From positions 1-7,575 of the forward strand of contig JALTEL010000338.1 of NCBI GenBank assembly GCA_027073945.1: DNA of 7,575 nucleotides, written 5' to 3'. Below the pieces are notes generated by a model. That model was not told where the DNA came from. It was given only the letters and a program-made list of their open reading frames with translations, and made no database searches. The translations under genes and the position numbers were made by a program. The DNA comes from Caldifarciminota bacterium (GTDB lineage: Bacteria > WOR-3 > Hydrothermia > UBA1063 > CAJXJZ01). Below are positions 1 to 5,432 of the stretch, in pieces (the stretch's first letter is position 1; every line of letters starts with the position of its first letter).

Positions 1-2671
1 TGTTCGTTCTGTGCCAGTTACCTTGAATATACCATTGACCGGATATGGGCTGCTCAAAATTCTCACTAAAGCTGGTTCCAGTCAGAGATATGTAGAGTGT
101 TTCCACCTGCTGCTGTATTTCCTGAGATTGTGCTGACATGAGCACCGGAACCACGCTGGGGAGGTTTATTGATGAGTCAGTGTAGAATATAAGCGAAAAA
201 GAGTCTGTATGTGCGGCAGGAAGAGAATCAAAGGAAAATGGCCCTGGAGTTACGATGTATAAATGGGAAGATGGTGTACCCAAAAGTATTCGGAGGCAAT
301 TTGCCGTGCCCTGTCCCTGGTTCTTAATGTACATGACAACATACTGTGTGTCCCCGGGCACAATAGCCGTTTGCCGGGAGGTGTATGTCTCAAATTTTAT
401 CTCTGGCAGCTTTACGGGAATGTTAAGGGTGTTTCGCTCCCCGTTCATATCAATTTTCAGGGAAATGCTACTGTTGGGAACTATGGTATCATTGACAATT
501 CCCGTTATTTTTAAAGTCAGAATATTTTCGGGCAGTATCGTGTCTGTGTACGAAAATCCCGTGGAGTCAGGATTAAATCCGTTATAACTCAACAGTGATG
601 CTGTCAGCCCCATAACAGGAGTAGTGCTGATATTTTTTATATGTATATCGAGTTCTATGTACTCACCCGGTTCGGCATAACCATTTCCGTCGGATAAGTT
701 ATCCACTATTTTATATCCCGTGATTGCAAGAACAGCGGTATCGGAATTATTATATATCCATTTTTGAAAGACATTATGATTCTCTTTAAAACAGGTGAGA
801 AGCACAGAGTCCATAGTTATATCGTTTATGTGTATGGATATGCTTCCTGTATTATCTGTCTTTCCACTGTAAATCAGTGAATCTCCATAGGTGAGAGTGC
901 ATGATGCCTCCCCTATAGGTCCATTGTTATCGGACACATAGGCAGACAGAATTCCTCCGTTATCAAAAAAACTACTGCATTCCACGTTGAGATTACGTGA
1001 TTCTTCTGTTCGTATGTTCATTTCAGGATCTCCAAGCAGGTTCAGTTGATACTGGTGCCATCTGTAGACATTGGCCGAGCGCGAAAATGGTATGAATGCA
1101 CTTTTTGCATTTGCAAGCGTTCTTCCTATTTTATAAATTGAGTCTGCAAAAAGCTTTCTGTAAAACATACGATCAAATCTATCCGAATAGCCGAAAAGCG
1201 GATTTCCAGGCGATCCCCAACCATAGCGTGAATTGCCTATGAATGCCACGACTCCCCCCTGTGGATTTCTTATAAGGTGCTCGGATATTGCGTCGTAATC
1301 AAATGCGCCTACCCAGCATCCAATTGAGTAGAGCACACCGATTCTGTTTCCATTTTTGAGAGTATCTGCATCACCTCTTGATATATATTCCCAATTCGGT
1401 GCACCGTTGACCCACATACCGGAATACCAGCCGTGTCCGTTGTGATTCAGGATGCCCTGTCCATTGTTGATGGCATTTAATACTGTATTGTGATTTTCAT
1501 TTCCATTAGCCTCGTATAATTTTTCAACCGAGTAATTGGCAGGCATGAAAATGCTATCAATATAATCCTTACTCTCTGCCGAATTGGTGTAAGGGTCACT
1601 CCACAATATCATTGCAAAGAACAGGGCTCTGTCAAGGTAATCCGAAGTTGGATTTTTTTCATAATTAACGATTTTTGAAGAAAACACGGAGGCTTCCTCT
1701 GCACTTCTTACAGGTGCCCTGCCTGCATAAATATCCGGATAAAGGTCAACAGAATCGGATACCTCTCCGAATATTCCATTGTTATTGGAGTCCCAAGTGC
1801 CATCGAGATCTTCAAAATACAGATCTGCCCTTAAACTGTCCTCATCTGGCATATAACCCGCATCACTTTTCATGGCAAATGCAATGCGTGCCGGTACGAA
1901 GTCAACATCCCCGCCTAAAAGAACGTATTTAAGACCTGAATCCTCGTACATAATTTTCAGGTAATTTCTTAATCTTTCGGCATCATCCCTGCCTGTGTAA
2001 TGTGAACTTACCCATTGCATAGTTCTTGTTTTTACTCTGTATCCCTTCTGCACCTTCCATTTAATCAATTCTGAGAAACCTTGAACAAAATTCTGGTCGG
2101 TGATGATAAGATACAACGGAGTATCCCACACAGTTGGAATGGAAAGAGCTGAGTTTTCGTCGTATGATATTTCAAATTTTATATTGTGTATTTCAAAAAG
2201 GGTTTTCTTTACATTATTATATTGGTACGGGTATATGACAACATAAGCCTCATATCCATTGCCTGTTTTTCTGTATCCGGACAATTGTACAACATTTTGA
2301 GGGTAAATATCAAAATTCGTTGTCTGTGCTTTAGGCGTTTTATATTTAAACAGAAAACCTGCGGATATCGGACGAGCTGCGGGAAGCTCATAAATTTGAC
2401 ATCCCGAACAGATTTTTTTCTTTTCTGTGTATAAAATTTTGACATGTTTTGGTATGCCATTAATGTGATATGTGTTCACAAGTGCAGGAATTGCTGGCAT
2501 ATACGGTCTGTATGGGTAGAACATTAACGGGGCAATAATCTTTACACGCCCATTTTTTGTTGTTAAAACGGCAGGTTTTGTTGTATTGCGCCATGTATAC
2601 ACATTCGAACCGAAATTAAGTATGAATAATGTGAATATAACAGGCATCATAAGGGCTCTATTATAAAGCAT
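1..2671 (-). CDS. Secreted gingipain-like C25 family cysteine peptidase, 3' end outside window (partial)
   Basis: Translating the complement from the ATG at 2671 gives 890 residues with no stop to the left edge. A hydrophobic N terminus (PVIFTLFILNFG, about 10-21) looks like a signal peptide. Residues about 28-180 resemble the C25 propeptide (YPQNVVQLSGYR, VVIYPYQYNN, IKFEISY). The peptidase domain spans about 182-551: LLGGDVDFVPAR (251-262), an Asp/Asn-rich DLDGTWDSNNNG segment (288-299) that may bind calcium, PDIYAGRAPV (312-321), catalytic His413 in NHNGHG, catalytic Cys452 in SIGCWVGAFD, and the closing LLGDPEM (545-551). Then come an Ig-like domain (about 556-640), two CARDB-like domains (about 647-750, with DGNGYAEPGEYIEL, and about 760-845), and the start of a jelly-roll-like domain (FSENFE, 868-873). 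A sorting signal, if present, is off the window. It is probably an exported protease. The start is uncertain: ATGs at 2650 and 2647 also leave a signal peptide, and no clear ribosome binding site precedes any of them. Confidence 0.92.
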   Translation of the reverse strand, partial: MLYNRALMMPVIFTLFILNFGSNVYTWRNTTKPAVLTTKNGRVKIIAPLMFYPYRPYMPAIPALVNTYHINGIPKHVKILYTEKKKICSGCQIYELPAARPISAGFLFKYKTPKAQTTNFDIYPQNVVQLSGYRKTGNGYEAYVVIYPYQYNNVKKTLFEIHNIKFEISYDENSALSIPTVWDTPLYLIITDQNFVQGFSELIKWKVQKGYRVKTRTMQWVSSHYTGRDDAERLRNYLKIMYEDSGLKYVLLGGDVDFVPARIAFAMKSDAGYMPDEDSLRADLYFEDLDGTWDSNNNGIFGEVSDSVDLYPDIYAGRAPVRSAEEASVFSSKIVNYEKNPTSDYLDRALFFAMILWSDPYTNSAESKDYIDSIFMPANYSVEKLYEANGNENHNTVLNAINNGQGILNHNGHGWYSGMWVNGAPNWEYISRGDADTLKNGNRIGVLYSIGCWVGAFDYDAISEHLIRNPQGGVVAFIGNSRYGWGSPGNPLFGYSDRFDRMFYRKLFADSIYKIGRTLANAKSAFIPFSRSANVYRWHQYQLNLLGDPEMNIRTEESRNLNVECSSFFDNGGILSAYVSDNNGPIGEASCTLTYGDSLIYSGKTDNTGSISIHINDITMDSVLLTCFKENHNVFQKWIYNNSDTAVLAITGYKIVDNLSDGNGYAEPGEYIELDIHIKNISTTPVMGLTASLLSYNGFNPDSTGFSYTDTILPENILTLKITGIVNDTIVPNSSISLKIDMNGERNTLNIPVKLPEIKFETYTSRQTAIVPGDTQYVVMYIKNQGQGTANCLRILLGTPSSHLYIVTPGPFSFDSLPAAHTDSFSLIFYTDSSINLPSVVPVLMSAQSQEIQQQVETLYISLTGTSFSENFEQPISGQWYIQGNWHRTN

Positions 2672-2688
2672 AAAAGGCGAAAAAGCAA
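2660..2688 (-). promoter_or_regulatory. Possible sigma70-type promoter near the C25 peptidase start
   Basis: On the minus strand a TTGCTT (2688-2683) is followed, after exactly 17 bases, by a perfect TATAAT (2665-2660). The -35 matches the consensus TTGACA only in TTG. Transcription would begin near 2653, just before the ATGs at 2650/2647, so use of this promoter would imply a nearly leaderless message and would exclude the ATG at 2671. The region is AT-rich, so a chance match is quite possible, and the host's promoter consensus is unknown. Confidence 0.25.
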
Positions 2689-2732
2689 GTTTTTTATTGA
2701 ATTACATTGAGTTATAAGGGATTAGGTGTATA
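2672..2732. other. Short intergenic gap between kinase-helicase and C25 peptidase
   Basis: This 61-base AT-rich gap lies between the TAA of the kinase-helicase and the first ATG of the peptidase. The peptidase frame is closed upstream by a TAA at 2704-2702. I see no GC-rich hairpin followed by a T run, so no convincing intrinsic terminator, and read-through from the upstream genes is possible. It is the only non-coding stretch in the window. Confidence 0.7.
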
Positions 2733-5432
2733 TTAACCTGTAGCTTTTAAATACATTTCTGTAACAAATCTTGATACATTGGCTGTATATCCCCTCCTTT
2801 TTCGGGGCCTCAGCAGGTACAGGGTTTCCTGTGCCCTTGTTATTGTTACATAAAAAAGTCTTCTCTCTTCCTCTATATCCTCAATTGTCGCAGTGTTTTT
2901 GAGCAGCGGGAAAACACCGTCAACAAGTCCGATTGCAAATACAACCGGGAATTCAAGCCCCTTGCACTTATGGGCGGTCATAACGGCAACTCCGTTTGTG
3001 GTTTCGGACTCTATACTAAGCTTTTGTAAAACGTTTATTTCGGATATGGCTTTTCCAAATTCATTAAAAGAAAATTTAGATAAAAATTCCATCATCTCCA
3101 TAATGTTTTCGTATTCCTGCTGTTTTGCGGGAGTGCCTTCATTTTTCAATTTATCAATATATTTCCATTTATTGATGACTTTTTCAACTGCAAAAAGAGG
3201 AGTGATTTCACGATTTAATGCTTGCTTTTTGATATTTTCAAGGAATTTACAGGCAAGGTTGGCGTCTCGCATCATCTTGGAGGTGTAAAGTGATTCGTTA
3301 AAAGTCTTATTCGTTAGCTTATTGTAAATAATATCCTGCACATCGGAGAGATTGTCATATCCCGGTAGATTCCGTAAAAACTTTTTGAGCATTATGCTGA
3401 TATCTTCTTGTGTGGCGCACCCATGGGCAAATTTTAGGACAGCAGTAAGCGCCTTTATCTCATCTCTTTCGTAAAACCCTCCTTTGCCTATTATGTTGAA
3501 TGGGATACCTTTTGAAAAAAATGCCTCTTCAATATTCCTTGATTGGCTGTTTAACCTGAAGATTACAGCCATGTCTTCATAATTATACCCTTTATCTTTC
3601 AACTCACTTACGGTATCGGCCACAAATACAGCTTGAGAGCGCTCATTTTCCAGATCTTTATATATAACCTCACCCTGTGTTTTTGAAAGAGAAATCATTA
3701 TTTTTGGTATCTTATCCTTATTATGTGATAGTAAATTGTTGGCAAGCACAAGTATATTGTCAGGGACTCTGAAACTCGCGGTAAGGTAAAATCGCTTTAC
3801 ATGTTCTGATTTCACATTTTCAAGGTCCCTGATAAAATCCGGTTTTGCCCCCCTGAATGTATAAATCGATTGGTCATCATCTCCTGTTATAAAAAGGTTT
3901 TTATGGCGGCTTGATAGCAGTTTTAAAAGTTGGAATTGAGCGGTATCAATGTCCTGAAATTCATCTACAAGCACATGTTTGAAATTGGTTGAGAACATTG
4001 TAAGTAAATCTCTATTCTCTGTTAAAATCTTTACAGCATAGTAAATAATATCACCGAAGTCGATTAAATTCCGTTGTCTCATCACATTTTGATAGGTATT
4101 ATAGGTCTGAGCCACAGCTTTTTCCCACTGATTGCCCGCCAATTTGTGATAGTTTTCGGGACTTATCAGGTTTGTTTTTGCTCTTTCAATAGCCTTTAAA
4201 TATGCTTTCACTCTATTATAGGAGTTCCCGGACATAATATTGGTCAGCAATTGCATGCTATCCTCATGGTTTAACACCGTTAACTTCTCGCTGTCGAAGT
4301 CTATGCGCTCTGCCCCCTTTGCCACGATTTTAAGACCAACGGAATGTAATGTCCCTGTCCACAAATCGTCCATATTGCTGTCAGACAAGATTGTTGATAG
4401 TTCTTCTTTTAGCCTGTTTGCAGCTTTTACGGTGAATGTAACTGCAAGTATGCGAGAGGGGGGAACATGCCTGTTTTGAATGAGATAGGCTACCCTTCTT
4501 GTAAGGGTTAAAGTCTTGCCCGTACCTGCCCATCCTATTACAAGTGTTATACCGTCTCCGTTTACAACTGCGGATTTTTGTTCCTCTGTGAGCCCCGAAA
4601 GCGATGATGTATTTGCAGACTTTTTCAAAACAGGGTGGAACTTAAATTCACTTTTATCCACTTTGCCAATAAGGGCTTTCTTGAACTCGTTGCATGTCTT
4701 GAATCTGTGATTTGACCTTTTTGAGGTGGATGTTCGTATTGCCTTCATGAGAAATGGTGGAATCCCGTTAATTTTTCTTATTCTACCATTGAATATTTTT
4801 GTTCTCAATGCTTCCATTGATTCTGCATTGAAAGGAGGATGCCCTGCCAGCATTTCATACAACACTATGCCAGCGGAATAAATATCCGATTGCCTTGTGG
4901 ATTTACCTGTCCACATCTCACGCGCCATATAAATAGGAGTTCCTGCCATTGACAGAAGCATTGAATTGCTGCCTGCGATACCTGCAAGTCCGAAATCTGC
5001 TACTTTTACAATGCCTCTGGAATTTATAAGGATATTCTCTGGTTTTATGTCTCTGTGAAGAACACCTCTATCATGGGCGTATTGAACGGCGTCAAGGACC
5101 TGCATGATGATATTGACAGCAGTATCTTGTGATAATTTTCTTTCACGTTCTATTTTTGCTCTTAATGACTCACCATCCACAAATTCTGTAACAAGCACCA
5201 CTTTCCCATCTATAATATCAACTGAAAAAAATCTCAGTATATTAGGATGTTCGAGCTCTATCAGCATTTTTGCCTCTCTCTTTAACATTTCAATGTCTTT
5301 TGAGCGTTGCCTTGGAATTTTAAGTGCGACCTGCTTTTCAATAATTGTGTCCACTGCCAGAAATACATCACTGAATTGTCCCCCGCCGAGCCATTTAATT
5401 ATGCGAAATTTTCCTAAATGTTCACCTATCAT
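2733..5432 (-). CDS. Ser/Thr protein kinase fused to UvrD/PcrA-like SF1A DNA helicase
   Basis: This 899-residue protein has an ATG at 5432-5430 and a TAA at 2735-2733. Residues 1-255 form a Hanks-type kinase: glycine loop GGGQFSDV (16-23), lysine K38 in VALK, probable helix-C glutamate E53, catalytic loop HRDIKPEN (126-133), DFG (146-148), activation segment GTPIYMARE (164-172; the usual APE is ARE here) and SDIYSAGIVLYE (182-193). A short linker (about 256-280) leads to a UvrD helicase: Q motif LTEEQKSAV (281-289), Walker A GWAGTGKT (300-307), Ia VTFTVKAA (331-338), Ib GTLHS (360-364), DEFQD (490-494), GDDDQSIYTFRGA (517-529), the ASFR region (552-555), TAHKCKGLEFPVV (819-831) and EEERRLFYVTITRA (854-867). 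Family knowledge predicts phosphotransfer plus ATP-driven 3'-5' DNA translocation in the cytoplasm. No transmembrane segment or extracellular PASTA sensor is seen. The start is fixed by the kinase N terminus and the ATGA overlap with the upstream STAND-TPR gene; I see no strong Shine-Dalgarno, which fits coupled translation. The substrate is unknown. Confidence 0.95.
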   Translation of the reverse strand: MIGEHLGKFRIIKWLGGGQFSDVFLAVDTIIEKQVALKIPRQRSKDIEMLKREAKMLIELEHPNILRFFSVDIIDGKVVLVTEFVDGESLRAKIERERKLSQDTAVNIIMQVLDAVQYAHDRGVLHRDIKPENILINSRGIVKVADFGLAGIAGSNSMLLSMAGTPIYMAREMWTGKSTRQSDIYSAGIVLYEMLAGHPPFNAESMEALRTKIFNGRIRKINGIPPFLMKAIRTSTSKRSNHRFKTCNEFKKALIGKVDKSEFKFHPVLKKSANTSSLSGLTEEQKSAVVNGDGITLVIGWAGTGKTLTLTRRVAYLIQNRHVPPSRILAVTFTVKAANRLKEELSTILSDSNMDDLWTGTLHSVGLKIVAKGAERIDFDSEKLTVLNHEDSMQLLTNIMSGNSYNRVKAYLKAIERAKTNLISPENYHKLAGNQWEKAVAQTYNTYQNVMRQRNLIDFGDIIYYAVKILTENRDLLTMFSTNFKHVLVDEFQDIDTAQFQLLKLLSSRHKNLFITGDDDQSIYTFRGAKPDFIRDLENVKSEHVKRFYLTASFRVPDNILVLANNLLSHNKDKIPKIMISLSKTQGEVIYKDLENERSQAVFVADTVSELKDKGYNYEDMAVIFRLNSQSRNIEEAFFSKGIPFNIIGKGGFYERDEIKALTAVLKFAHGCATQEDISIMLKKFLRNLPGYDNLSDVQDIIYNKLTNKTFNESLYTSKMMRDANLACKFLENIKKQALNREITPLFAVEKVINKWKYIDKLKNEGTPAKQQEYENIMEMMEFLSKFSFNEFGKAISEINVLQKLSIESETTNGVAVMTAHKCKGLEFPVVFAIGLVDGVFPLLKNTATIEDIEEERRLFYVTITRAQETLYLLRPRKRRGYTANVSRFVTEMYLKATG
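5429..5432 (-). other. ATGA stop/start overlap (translational coupling)
   Basis: On the minus strand the bases read ATGA. The TGA ends the STAND-TPR gene and the ATG begins the kinase-helicase. The preceding bases are A-rich (AACAAAAA) with no evident GGAGG. This fits termination-reinitiation by the same ribosomes and supports a two-gene operon with linked expression. Confidence 0.85.

Noticed and set aside
255..587. Plus-strand 110-codon frame and the overlapping 83-codon frame at 263-514
   Set aside because: Both are antisense to the CARDB-like domains of the C25 peptidase, whose minus-strand frame is continuous and family-consistent.
2209..2460. Minus-strand 83-codon frame and its plus-strand counterpart at 2186-2434
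   Set aside because: They overlap the propeptide coding region of the C25 gene in other frames; only the peptidase frame gives recognisable motifs.
2681..2699. Weak A-run/T-run inverted repeat as a terminator between the helicase and the peptidase
   Set aside because: The stem would be only A-T pairs around a CTTGC loop with no GC stem, too weak to call.
2893..3288. Plus-strand 131-codon frame
   Set aside because: It lies wholly antisense to the helicase motif V/VI region, shows no recognisable domain, and is a shadow of the real gene.
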